64,000 nucleotides of DNA from Burkholderia sp. Ac-20365 (lineage in GTDB: Bacteria; Pseudomonadota; Gammaproteobacteria; Burkholderiales; Burkholderiaceae): positions 248,001-312,000 of the forward strand of contig NZ_JAAGPI010000006.1 in NCBI RefSeq assembly GCF_017104715.1. Reading direction: 5' to 3'. Positions 8,633 to 17,247 of this stretch are shown in pieces. Numbering within the stretch: the stretch's first letter is position 1; each line of letters opens with the position of its first letter. The notes under the pieces are model-generated. The model did no database searches. It was not told the origin of the DNA and saw only the letters and a list, made by a program, of their open reading frames with translations. The translations under genes and the position numbers were made by a program.

Positions 8633-9676
8633 TCAGGCGTGAGAGGCCGCGACGCGTTCTGCGAGCTTCGCGTCGTAGCTCGAATGGATGTGCACGCGCT
8701 TCTTGTCCGGAAACGCGTAGCTGTATGCCTTGCGCAGCGCGAGGGACGCTTCGTGGAATCCCGACAGGATCAGCTTCTGCTTGTTCGGATAGCCCGCGAT
8801 ATCGCCTGCTGCGAAGATGCCGGCGGTCGTGCTTTCGTAATTCGACGTATCGACTGTGATGCGCCCGCCTTGCACTTCGATACCCCAGTTCGCGATTGGC
8901 CCGAGATCGGCGACGAGACCGAACAGCACCAGCAGATGATCGGCGTCGAGTTGCGCCGGGCCGTCGGCCTGTCGAATCTCGACTGATTCGAGTGCGCCGC
9001 CCGGTGCATTCAGGCTCGCAATCGAGCCGACTGCTAAATCCATCTCGCGCGCTTCGACGGCGCGGCGCATGTTGGCGACGCTGGAGTCGGCCGCGCTGAA
9101 ACCGTTGCGCCGATGCACGAGCGTCACGTGCTGCGCCACCGTGCGCAGCGCCAGCGCCCAGTCCAGCGCGGAGTCGCCGCCGCCCGCCACGATCACCTTT
9201 TTGCCGGCGAAGTCTTCGAGCCTGGGGACGCTGTAGTGAACGTGGCGGCCTTCGAGCGCCACGGCTTCTTCGAGCGGCAAACGCTGCGGGACAAACGAGC
9301 CGTTGCCCGCCGCGATCAGGATGGCCGCTGCGTCGAATGTCAGTCCTTTATCGGTGCGGGCGAGCCAACGTCCGTTCTCCTGTCGCTCGACGGTCTCGAC
9401 ACGATGGCCAAGGTGCAGCGGCGGTGCGAATGGCCGGCATTGTTCGAGCAGCCGGTCCACCAGTTCGCGCGCGGTGCAGACGGGGACGGCCGGAATGTCG
9501 TAGATCGGCTTGTCCGGATACAGCTCGATGCACTGGCCGCCCACGCGTTCGATGTTATCGACGATCTGACTCGACAGGCCGATCACGCCCGCTTCGAACG
9601 CGGCGAACAGGCCGACTGGCCCCGCGCCGATGATCAACACGTCGGTGCTGACTGGAGTGTCTGCGGGAGTGGTCAT
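8633..9676 (-). CDS. Ferredoxin--NADP(+) reductase, thioredoxin-reductase-like type
   Basis: This 347-residue flavoprotein has an FAD-binding Rossmann motif VLIIGAGPVGLFAA near residue 13 and an NADPH-binding motif VIVAGGGDSALDWA near residue 161. The redox-active CxxC of thioredoxin reductases is absent, and the C-terminus carries an extension with aromatic residues (AYSYAFPDKKR). That combination defines the YumC/type-2 FNR group, which moves electrons between NADPH and ferredoxin or flavodoxin in the cytoplasm. ATG at 9676 has AAGGA upstream and begins just before the Rossmann strand, so the 73 residues of longer frame are rejected. It is monocistronic as far as can be seen. Confidence 0.88.
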   Translation of the reverse strand: MTTPADTPVSTDVLIIGAGPVGLFAAFEAGVIGLSSQIVDNIERVGGQCIELYPDKPIYDIPAVPVCTARELVDRLLEQCRPFAPPLHLGHRVETVERQENGRWLARTDKGLTFDAAAILIAAGNGSFVPQRLPLEEAVALEGRHVHYSVPRLEDFAGKKVIVAGGGDSALDWALALRTVAQHVTLVHRRNGFSAADSSVANMRRAVEAREMDLAVGSIASLNAPGGALESVEIRQADGPAQLDADHLLVLFGLVADLGPIANWGIEVQGGRITVDTSNYESTTAGIFAAGDIAGYPNKQKLILSGFHEASLALRKAYSYAFPDKKRVHIHSSYDAKLAERVAASHA

Positions 9677-10301
9677 GAGTCGTCCTTGTGCGTGTAGATG
9701 GGTGTCGCGTGTGGCGATGTACGGTCCCCACGATACAGACGCCGGCATGGGCCGGCAACGAAGGCACCATGACGGGCATGGGATAAGCCGCAGGGTTCGA
9801 CGCGCCGCAGAATGCGCGCTTTCTGGTGCGGCGGGAAAAATTGCCGCTTGATTCGAAACAGACTCCGGCGCGCGTCCCTGCCAAGCGCTATTCAACGGAA
9901 TAAAAGGGAATAAACGAGGAAGTTATTCTTTTTTAAGTTGTGTGGATAGGCGCGTATTAGCGCGCATATATCGCGGCAGTCATGCTGTTTTCTGCAGCGT
10001 GCTCCGTCTCGCGTGTTCAACGGTAAAGGCAATTCCTTTCCCCTTTATGCTGCCGATCGAAAGAACAGTGTTATTTCGCAAATGACCTGCGCTGATAATC
10101 CGCTCCTGCCGACAACCAGACACTAACTGCGCGACGCGAATAAAAGGCGGGAATATTTACCGCTGTTCGACGTCGATCAAAAATAGTTGATAAGGATCGC
10201 GAATCGAATGTAAAGGGCGCAACGCCTTTTTCAACCTGCTCGCCACCGCTCCCTATCGAAGTGAATTCGTCGGGCGCGACCCGGCAGTGGATGAAATGAT
10301 C
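9677..10301. other. AT-richer divergent intergenic region
   Basis: About 625 bases separate the ferredoxin reductase gene from the first glycoside-hydrolase lipoprotein gene. The stretch is clearly lower in GC than its surroundings, as expected for horizontally variable polysaccharide loci. It contains GGAATAAA-like repeats near 9898-9912 and the 12-mer GCCGATCGAAAG near 10051, which recurs upstream of the second hydrolase gene. No coding sequence was recognised. Confidence 0.5.
10211..10232 (+). terminator. Hairpin with T-run in the leader of the first hydrolase gene
   Basis: The sequence AAAGGGCG-CAA-CGCCTTTT folds into a stem of about eight pairs (one G-T pair) with a three-base loop, followed by T. 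It lies roughly 70 bases before the hydrolase start, where a terminator would end transcription early, so it may act as an attenuator. Confidence 0.35.
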
Positions 10302-11990
10302 ATGGTTAAGCGTCGTCAATTTCTAGGTCTGGTAACCGCTGTCGGCGGCAGTTGTGTGCTGACCGCATGCGGTGGCGGCGGAGGCGGTTCCGGCAATGGC
10401 GCGGGCAATGCATCCGCTGCGAGCGCAACCACTGGCAGTGCGACATCGGGTGCGACCACGGCGGCTGCGACGAACGGCACGACGTCCGCGACTGGCAATG
10501 GCACATCGGGCACGACATCGGGCGCCACGACTTCGTCGGACCAGACGACCACCGGCACATCAGGCGGCGGCACGCTCGCCTCGGCAAGCGGCACGGCCAT
10601 TCCACCCGCGGCTTCCATCACCGACACTCAGGGCGCGCTCTGGACGCTCGTTAACGGTTCTGTCTATCGCAATGGTGTGAAGGCGGGCAACACATACAAC
10701 GTGACGCTGCTGCTGTGGTATGGCAACGGCGTGTATCACCAGGGCACGGGCGGACAGTTCTATGGATGGAACGGCACGACCTGGCTCGCCGTCAACGATC
10801 CCCGCCTGGGCGGCACGTCCGCCGAAGGCACGACCATTCCGTCTGCGTCGTACATCATCGACAAGTTGGGCGCGTTGTGGACGCTCTCGAACGGCATGGT
10901 CCTGCGTAACAACGCGTATGTGGGTGTGACGTCGGGCGTAGCGATGGTGCTGTGGTACGGCGGAAAGATATGGTGCCGGTCGACGGGCGGCCAGTTCTAC
11001 GTGTGTACCGATCTCGATCAATGGCTGCCTTGCAGCGATCCACGCATTGCCCTTGCCGCAACGCCGGGTTCGTTTCATGGCATCAACGGTCATTACGATT
11101 ACCGCTACACGGCCGCGCAGATCGTGCAGATCATGATGAACATGGGCTGTTCGACCTATCGCGTCGGCTGCACGGATGACCCTGTGCAACTGAACGCCGT
11201 CATCCGGCTTGCGCAGGCATTTCAGGCCGCGGGATTGACACTCTTCGTGCTCGTCAATATCGGCGTGCGCGATGCCAATGGTGTGCTGTTCGCAAGCGAG
11301 ACGATTGCGTATAACCGTGGACGCTCGTGTGGCGCGACGGTCGCAGCGGCGCTCGCGCCTTACGGCATCGTGATGTATGAGTGCGGAAACGAACTGACAC
11401 GCGACAGCGCAATCATTCTCGACTCGACCAATGCCGGCTCGAAGGCGGCCGATTTCAGCAACGCGAACTGGCCGGTCATGCGCGGCGCGATGCGCGGCAT
11501 GATCGACGGCGTGAAGTCGGCGCAGCCCGCTGCGAAATGCGGCATCAACTTCTGCGTGGCCGATATCGGCGCTGCCGACGCGTTGTGGGACGGCAAGCAG
11601 CCCGACGGCACGAGCGGCTATCCGACCGTGCGATGGGACATGACCACGTGGCACAACTACGAGGTCTATGGCGACATCTTCAACATCGGCACCGACGGAG
11701 CAGGTCCGGGCTTCGATCTGCCCACCTATTGCAAGGCACGTTACGGCGTGCCGTTTCTGCTGACCGAGTGGAACACCGGGCCCGAGAAAAGCGAGGCGTA
11801 TCGCGCGAATTACATCAGCGCGAGCTATGCGACCTACTACCAGGCGAGAAAGACGAAGAACATCCAGTCCGCGATGTACTACGTGCTCGATAGCGGCGAT
11901 GCGACGTACGGCGTGATGATCGATGGCGTGACGCTAAATCTTCCCTATAACGCCTTTGTGAGTTTCGTCGCGAGTCATCCGGATAATTGA
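10302..11990 (+). CDS. Lipoprotein glycoside hydrolase with two lectin-like repeats (copy 1)
   Basis: The protein has 562 residues. A Tat-like KRRQFLG start and lipobox LTAC (Cys23) indicate export and lipidation. A Gly/Ser/Thr linker (30-95) is followed by two tandem repeats of about 75 residues sharing the pattern TIPxAxxIxDxxGALWTLxxG and WYGxxxxxxTGGQFY. From about residue 250 there is a TIM-barrel hydrolase domain of the clan GH-A kind. The likely acid/base is Glu364 in YECGNEL and the likely nucleophile Glu489 in LLTEWNTGP. Clan A retaining enzymes cleave beta-linked glycans. It is a close paralogue of the gene at 15642. The setting suggests it trims or releases the local exopolysaccharide; the exact linkage is unknown. 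The start could also be 10287 or 10296. Confidence 0.78.
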   Translation: MVKRRQFLGLVTAVGGSCVLTACGGGGGGSGNGAGNASAASATTGSATSGATTAAATNGTTSATGNGTSGTTSGATTSSDQTTTGTSGGGTLASASGTAIPPAASITDTQGALWTLVNGSVYRNGVKAGNTYNVTLLLWYGNGVYHQGTGGQFYGWNGTTWLAVNDPRLGGTSAEGTTIPSASYIIDKLGALWTLSNGMVLRNNAYVGVTSGVAMVLWYGGKIWCRSTGGQFYVCTDLDQWLPCSDPRIALAATPGSFHGINGHYDYRYTAAQIVQIMMNMGCSTYRVGCTDDPVQLNAVIRLAQAFQAAGLTLFVLVNIGVRDANGVLFASETIAYNRGRSCGATVAAALAPYGIVMYECGNELTRDSAIILDSTNAGSKAADFSNANWPVMRGAMRGMIDGVKSAQPAAKCGINFCVADIGAADALWDGKQPDGTSGYPTVRWDMTTWHNYEVYGDIFNIGTDGAGPGFDLPTYCKARYGVPFLLTEWNTGPEKSEAYRANYISASYATYYQARKTKNIQSAMYYVLDSGDATYGVMIDGVTLNLPYNAFVSFVASHPDN

Positions 11991-12272
11991 GCAAGAGTTT
12001 CTGATAAATGCGATGCCTTTGCATTGCATGAAAAACTTGCCGATCGGAAAAAATTCCGTTCTGCGAATTTGCACTCGCTACAAGACAAAATTTCAAAACG
12101 TCTTTTAGCGCACTTTCAAACCTCCAATTCCATGTCATTTATTCGAGTGGCATGGATGCTGCTCTTTCGATGCGCCATGCATTGCAAGTCTATTGCGAGC
12201 GTTGTCATCAGCAACGCGTAACGATAGACCGAGGACAACACTCCCCACTCAACCGTCAGCCCGGAGGCGACG

Positions 12273-13670
12273 ATGCTCGACGCAGCGCTCCTGCGCAAGG
12301 ACTTCGCACCAGCACTCAGACAGAGAACGCGGTCCGCGTCGGGCTCGCCTCGATCCAGCGCCGGCGTGGTGCCGTGCGCACTCGTCTACGTCGACACCGA
12401 TAGCGCCGGAAGCCCGAATTGCGACAGCGGCGATCCGTTCTGTTACCTCGAGCAGGCCATCACGCTCAACCGGAGCCTTAAGGCAGTCGGTCTTCCCACG
12501 CTGACGGTCGCGACGAATGTTGCGGGCAAAGTGGTGCGCTATCTCGACAAGCTCGACGCGGGTTCACGCCCTCATGTGTTGCAACTGGCGCCATCGCAAC
12601 TGGCGTTACCGAAGAACACGCGCTTTTATTCCGCACACTTCAAGCTCGACATGATCGAGCAGATTGGGGCGACGTTGCGCGATGGCGAGCTGTTGATGGT
12701 CCTCGATACCGACATGCTCGCGCTACGTGCGGTGGACGACGCACTGCTCACGCGCTGCCGGGCACTAGGCGTCGGTGCATTTGACATTTCCGATCAGGAG
12801 TTCTCGGCGTATGGCGACGTACGCGTGATCGACGATCTGGAAAGCGTGGCGGGCACCTCGCTGCAGAATCCGCGTTGGTTCGGCGGTGAAGTGCTGCTCG
12901 CATCGGCGGGCTTCATCAAAGAACTGGTACCGCGCGCGCATGAATGTTTTGCGCGCTATCTGCGCGTCATTCATGAGTTGAATCACAACGGGGACGAAGC
13001 GTTCATCTCCGCCGCGCTCAATCTGCTGTCCGACAGTGGACATCAGATCATCGATCTCGGCGCACATCGCGTGGTTGGACGTCACTGGTCGGGCAACACG
13101 CACCGCGACCTTCGCTGGTTCAAGGGGTGCTCGCTGCTGCATCTGCCAGGCTGCAAGCGATTGCTCGAACGCCAGGCGCGCCGTCCCGCGTTCAGCGCGG
13201 CACATGTATGGCGGAGTCTGGTTCTAAGGCACGAACTCAATCGAACAGTGTGGCCGCTGCGGCGCTGGATGCGCTCGCAGGTGCGCCCGCGCCTGCGAGC
13301 GCATGCGTCATCGACGTCGACACAGCAGATCGACGTGCTGGTGCTCGACCCGGACGCCGGGCGCCTTTCGATGGTGGTCTCGCGGCTGGTTTCGCTGGGT
13401 CTCTACGTGATGCCCGCATTGACCTCGCAGGAGGCGTGCAGCGAAATGCGGCGGCTTTGCCCGCGCGTGATCGTGAGTTCGAGTCCCATTGGCGCTGTCG
13501 ACGCCGACGAGCTTCTTGGCGCAAGAGACCTGATACACCGGCCTGTCATGATCGCCTTCTCGACGGACGATGCGCGACTCGACTGGACGCAATGGGACCG
13601 GTGGTTTTCCCGGTCCGCCGATCCATCCGATGTAGTCAATGCCGTCACGCAGGCCCTTGGTCCCAGATAA
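12273..13670 (+). CDS. Glycosyltransferase-like protein fused to a degenerate receiver domain
   Basis: This is a 465-residue cytoplasmic protein starting behind GGAGG. Residues 35-330 look like a GT-A fold: an opening strand ALVYVDTD and, at 142-148, MVLDTDM, which places a DxD-type metal and nucleotide-sugar motif at Asp145/Asp147. NHNGDEAFISAALN resembles the acceptor-side acidic motif. After an arginine-rich linker, residues 348-465 follow the strand-helix pattern of a response-regulator receiver (IDVLVLDPDAG through the final helix). The phospho-acceptor Asp is replaced in VIVSSSPIG and the conserved Lys is missing, so it is probably a pseudo-receiver. It lies between the first hydrolase gene and an AraC gene on the same strand. 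Sugar donor and acceptor are unknown. Confidence 0.68.
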   Translation: MLDAALLRKDFAPALRQRTRSASGSPRSSAGVVPCALVYVDTDSAGSPNCDSGDPFCYLEQAITLNRSLKAVGLPTLTVATNVAGKVVRYLDKLDAGSRPHVLQLAPSQLALPKNTRFYSAHFKLDMIEQIGATLRDGELLMVLDTDMLALRAVDDALLTRCRALGVGAFDISDQEFSAYGDVRVIDDLESVAGTSLQNPRWFGGEVLLASAGFIKELVPRAHECFARYLRVIHELNHNGDEAFISAALNLLSDSGHQIIDLGAHRVVGRHWSGNTHRDLRWFKGCSLLHLPGCKRLLERQARRPAFSAAHVWRSLVLRHELNRTVWPLRRWMRSQVRPRLRAHASSTSTQQIDVLVLDPDAGRLSMVVSRLVSLGLYVMPALTSQEACSEMRRLCPRVIVSSSPIGAVDADELLGARDLIHRPVMIAFSTDDARLDWTQWDRWFSRSADPSDVVNAVTQALGPR

Positions 13671-13781
13671 CAGAAAGCCACGAGGCGATTGCTGATTCGC
13701 GTTCAAGCGAACGCAACAAGGATCGTCTTAGTAGTCATTGCATGCGCAGGCATGCCCATTACAAAGCACGCGGGAGCGACC

Positions 13782-14792
13782 ATGTTCGTCGAGAATAACT
13801 TGCAGTGGATGCCACACAGACAAAGCAACGGGGATACGGGAACGCAACACATTGCCTTTGTACTGACCGAATCGTGCGATCTGCTTGGGATCGGTGCGAT
13901 TGCCGAGGCGCTCGAATGTGCCTGTTCGCTTGCATCGGGCGAGTCTTCACGACAGTACGAGATGCACTTTCTGTCCGAAGGAGGAGGGCGCGTCAGATGC
14001 GATCGCTCGCTGTTCGTGTCGACAGATGAATTGCCGCGCACGGATGGCACGCGGTACTCACGCGTATTTGTCGCGGGCGGAATACAGTCGAGAGCGGCTT
14101 GCGAGACGCCGTCGCTGGGCGTCTGGCTGCAACGCATGCGGGCCGACGGCACGCCCGTCAGGTTTCTCGCTGCGGGCTTCGAAGCGTCGAATGCGAATGC
14201 CGCAACGGCCGCGGTCAGTGGCTATGAGCAGGCGCGCAGACGAAGGGCGCAATTAAGCAGTGCCGTCAAGGCTGCTTTTGAAGTGATCCGCGCGGATTTC
14301 GGCGAATCGATCGCGCGCGAAGCACTCCGCCGCACGGCGTTCGTGGACTCGAGCGAATGGCTTTCTCCATCCGTCGATACCCCCACTACCGTCGGCGACC
14401 GGATCAGGGCGGCGGCGCGCTGGCTGCAGGAAAACTGTCATCGCGCGGTCAGCGTCGCCGAGGCCGCGGAAGCCTGCGCGATGAGCCAGCGCACGTTGCT
14501 GCGCAACTTCCAGACGCACATCGGCGCATCGCCGTCCGAGTATCTGCAACGCGTCAGGCTGGAGCGTGCGTGCCAGTTGCTCGCGCAGACTTCGTTGCCG
14601 GCGGACAAGGTGGCGCGACGCGTTGGGCTCACTAACGGCGACAGGCTCGGGAAGCTGTTTCGCCGCTGCGTGGGTAAGTCGCCGACCGAGTACCGCGCAT
14701 GGATGAGCGGCAAGCCGCGCGAGGACAGCGCGAATAGCGTGCCGTCGTGCGATGCGCTTCCTCCACTCGCACTCGCGATGTGCGGCGAGTGA
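13782..14792 (+). CDS. AraC-family regulator with GATase1-like N-terminal domain (copy 1)
   Basis: This 336-residue protein starts at ATG 13782 behind GGGAG. The N-terminal half (about 15-190) has the DJ-1/PfpI-like layout of GATase1-type AraC regulators, beginning HIAFVLTESCDLLGIGAIAE. The C-terminal half has a twin HTH: VSVAEAAEACAMSQRTLLR with a second helix pair around LPADKVARRVGLTNGDRLG, ending FRRCVGKSPTEYR. Such proteins activate or repress nearby operons in response to a small molecule. It is related to the regulator at 18286 and sits between the two paralogous hydrolase genes, so control of polysaccharide genes is the natural inference. The N-terminal domain lacks an obvious nucleophile cysteine at the elbow position, pointing to sensing rather than catalysis. 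Confidence 0.85.
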   Translation: MFVENNLQWMPHRQSNGDTGTQHIAFVLTESCDLLGIGAIAEALECACSLASGESSRQYEMHFLSEGGGRVRCDRSLFVSTDELPRTDGTRYSRVFVAGGIQSRAACETPSLGVWLQRMRADGTPVRFLAAGFEASNANAATAAVSGYEQARRRRAQLSSAVKAAFEVIRADFGESIAREALRRTAFVDSSEWLSPSVDTPTTVGDRIRAAARWLQENCHRAVSVAEAAEACAMSQRTLLRNFQTHIGASPSEYLQRVRLERACQLLAQTSLPADKVARRVGLTNGDRLGKLFRRCVGKSPTEYRAWMSGKPREDSANSVPSCDALPPLALAMCGE

Positions 14793-14800
14793 ATTCATCT

Positions 14801-14838
14801 GGCGGCCGTGACGCAACGTCTCGCGCCGCCGCATTTTT
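14801..14838 (+). terminator. Possible rho-independent terminator after the AraC gene
   Basis: GGCGGC at 14801-14806 can pair with GCCGCC at 14825-14830, and TTTTT follows at 14834-14838. The loop is long, so the terminator call is moderate. It sits just after the stop codon of the AraC regulator gene. Confidence 0.4.
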
Positions 14839-15641
14839 CCCGCTCGCCGTAATTGGTTGGCAATCGGATGGAAAACGCGTTCCATTCGAGTTGAACCCTG
14901 TTTCATCGACAACTTCCAGGGTCGATACAGAATAAATATTCTCAGGGTGATAAAAATTGCGTCATCCATCACGCATTTTCCATTCGGTAATTGTGACGTT
15001 CACGGTAAAAGCTTCCTGACCGCCTTTCCATTGTCGGTTTGCCAATCGAGCAATACCCGTAATGCGCAGAACAATCAGGATCACAAAAATACCTCATAGG
15101 GTCAAATTGCCCGAAATCTGCGCGTGAGAAATGCTCACGGAAAATCGGAAAGGCGAATTTCCTTTCCATAAAGTTCTCGTCGGAAGAATCCTGCTAATTG
15201 TCCGACGAAGTTAATTTTCGGTGTAATTCGCCGCTTCTCCCGGGTATTATTTACGCCGATCGAAAGGATCTGTGCGAACAATTTGCCGGGCGTCTTGTTG
15301 CGGGCAAAAGGCGAAACGTTTGCGCAATGCACAAGGACGGTTGGCAGTAGTGGCAACACGTGAGGGGAATCGTCGAAACCCGCTGGCCGCAAGGCATCGC
15401 CGGGCTGGATGGTGAGCCTGCGCCAAAGGGACATTTGACTTGGCGTCGCCGCCTGAAGAAGCACGTCGCAACAGGCGATTCAATCACTTCTCCCTGTCTA
15501 CGAATCGGGTACTACAACGCCATTGCCAGTAAGGATTACTGAGCAATGCGGAGTCGCTCGCGCCGCCATTCTGGTTCGACATCCGGCAGTTATCTATTTG
15601 GACTTTTTCTCGGGAATTTTCTCGACAGGGATGCGTTTGCC
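14839..15641. other. AT-richer intergenic region before the second hydrolase gene
   Basis: About 800 bases without a convincing gene. It is AT-richer than the coding DNA around it and likely carries the promoter of the second hydrolase lipoprotein. GCCGATCGAAAG, present upstream of the first hydrolase gene, recurs near 15254. No RNA gene or insertion element was seen. Confidence 0.5.
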
Positions 15642-17192
15642 ATGAATAAACGACGTCAATTTATCGGCCAGCTGACGGCGCTCGGCGGCAGTTATATTCT
15701 CACCGCGTGCGGCGGCGGCTCAGGCAGTATCGGCGATGTATCGGGCGACGCCGTTGCGAAAGCCACTGCGCGCGTCGCTGCTTCGGCGAGCGGCACGACT
15801 ATTCCGTCCGCGACGTCGATCGTGGACAACTCGGGCGCCACGTGGACCCTGTCGGGCGGCTCCGTTTACCGGAACGGCGCCAAGGCGGGCAACAACTACA
15901 ACGTTGCGCTCGTGCTGTTCTATGGCGGCGTGATCTATCACCAGGGAACGGGCGGCCAGTTCTATTCGTGGAATGGATCGACCTGGATTGCCTGCAACGA
16001 TCCGCGCCTCGGCGGAACATCGCCCGACGGCACGACCATTCCCTCGGCGTCGTACATCATCGACAAGACGGGCGCGATGTGGACGGTCGTAAGCGGCGTC
16101 ATCTACAAGAACGGCAAGACGGTCGGCAATACGTATAACGTGTCGCTGCTGCTGTGGTACGGCGGAAAGATCTGGCACAAGGGCACGGGCGGGCAGTTCT
16201 ATGTGTGCACCGACCTGGGCAGCTGGCTTCCCTGCAATGACCCGCGTATCGCAACGGCCGCGACAGCGGGGATGTTCTACGGCGTGAATGGCCACTACGA
16301 CTACAGCTACACGCCCGCGCAGCTCGTATCGATCCTCAAGGGCATGGGCTGCACGAGCTACCGGGTGGGTTGTACCGACGATCCGAATCAGCTGGGCGCG
16401 GTCACGAAGCTCGCGCAGGCTTTTCAGTCGGCGGGAATTTCATTGCTCGTGCTGATCAATCAGGGTGTCTACGATTCGAACGGCAACGTCTTCACCAGCG
16501 AGTCCGCTGCCTACACGCGCGGCCAGCAGGCTGCCATGACCATCGCCAATGCGCTCAAGGCATATGGCGTCACGATCTACGAATGCGGCAACGAATTGAC
16601 GCGGCAAAACGCGACGATCCTCGACTTCACTAACGCAGGCACCAAGGCAGTCGACTTCAACAACGCGAACTGGCCGGCCATGCGCGGCGTGATGCGCGGG
16701 ATGATCGACGGCGTGAAGGCCGTGCAATCGTCGGCGAAATGCGGGATCAACTTCTGCGTCGCGGATATCGGCGCGGCGGATGCACTGTGGGATGGCATGC
16801 AGCCGGACGGCTCCGGCGGACATCCGAAGGTGCGCTGGGACATCACGACGTGGCACAACTACGAAGTGTACGGCGACATCTTCAACATCGGCATCGACGG
16901 TTCGGGTCCGGGCTTCGATCTGCCGACGTATTGCAAGGCCCGCTACGGCGTGCCGTTCATCATCACCGAGTGGAATACGGGTCCCGAGAAAACGCAGGCG
17001 TATCGCGCCAGCTATATCACGGGCACGCTCGGCAAGTACTATCAGGCGCGCAAGACGCACAACATCCAGTCGGTGATGTATTACGTGCTGGATAGCGGCA
17101 ACAACACCTACGGCGTGATGACCAACGGCGTCACGCTCAATCCGCCGTATAGCGCGTTCACGAGCTTCGTATCGGGTAACGCCGACACCTGA
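15642..17192 (+). CDS. Lipoprotein glycoside hydrolase with two lectin-like repeats (copy 2)
   Basis: This 516-residue paralogue of the protein at 10302 shares the NKRRQFIG Tat-like start and lipobox LTAC at about residue 23. The Thr/Ser linker is much shorter than in copy 1. Two tandem WYGG/GTGGQFY repeats follow (about 50-200), then the TIM-barrel domain. Predicted catalytic acids are Glu318 (YECGNEL) and Glu443 (IITEWNTGP). AGGGATG lies upstream of ATG 15642, and choosing this start puts the signal peptide at the N-terminus, so the longer frame from 15546 is rejected. It is probably a surface or periplasmic retaining beta-glycanase acting on the cluster's polysaccharide. A hairpin at 17210 ends the transcript. 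Confidence 0.8.
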   Translation: MNKRRQFIGQLTALGGSYILTACGGGSGSIGDVSGDAVAKATARVAASASGTTIPSATSIVDNSGATWTLSGGSVYRNGAKAGNNYNVALVLFYGGVIYHQGTGGQFYSWNGSTWIACNDPRLGGTSPDGTTIPSASYIIDKTGAMWTVVSGVIYKNGKTVGNTYNVSLLLWYGGKIWHKGTGGQFYVCTDLGSWLPCNDPRIATAATAGMFYGVNGHYDYSYTPAQLVSILKGMGCTSYRVGCTDDPNQLGAVTKLAQAFQSAGISLLVLINQGVYDSNGNVFTSESAAYTRGQQAAMTIANALKAYGVTIYECGNELTRQNATILDFTNAGTKAVDFNNANWPAMRGVMRGMIDGVKAVQSSAKCGINFCVADIGAADALWDGMQPDGSGGHPKVRWDITTWHNYEVYGDIFNIGIDGSGPGFDLPTYCKARYGVPFIITEWNTGPEKTQAYRASYITGTLGKYYQARKTHNIQSVMYYVLDSGNNTYGVMTNGVTLNPPYSAFTSFVSGNADT

Positions 17193-17209
17193 TCCGGGCG
17201 ATTCGCAAA

Positions 17210-17242
17210 CGCTTCCCCGCCCGGGCATGGCGCGGGGAAGCG
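17210..17242. terminator. Bidirectional hairpin between convergent genes
   Basis: CGCTTCCCCGC (17210-17220) pairs perfectly with GCGGGGAAGCG (17232-17242) around an 11-base loop. It lies between the stops of the second hydrolase gene and the convergent TupA-like gene. No long T-run follows on the forward strand; on the reverse strand the stem is followed by TTTGCG. Confidence 0.6.
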
Positions 17243-17247
17243 CTGCG

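Noticed and set aside
8633..9676. Thioredoxin reductase
   Set aside because: The fold matches, but the redox CxxC pair is missing; the FNR type explains the sequence better.
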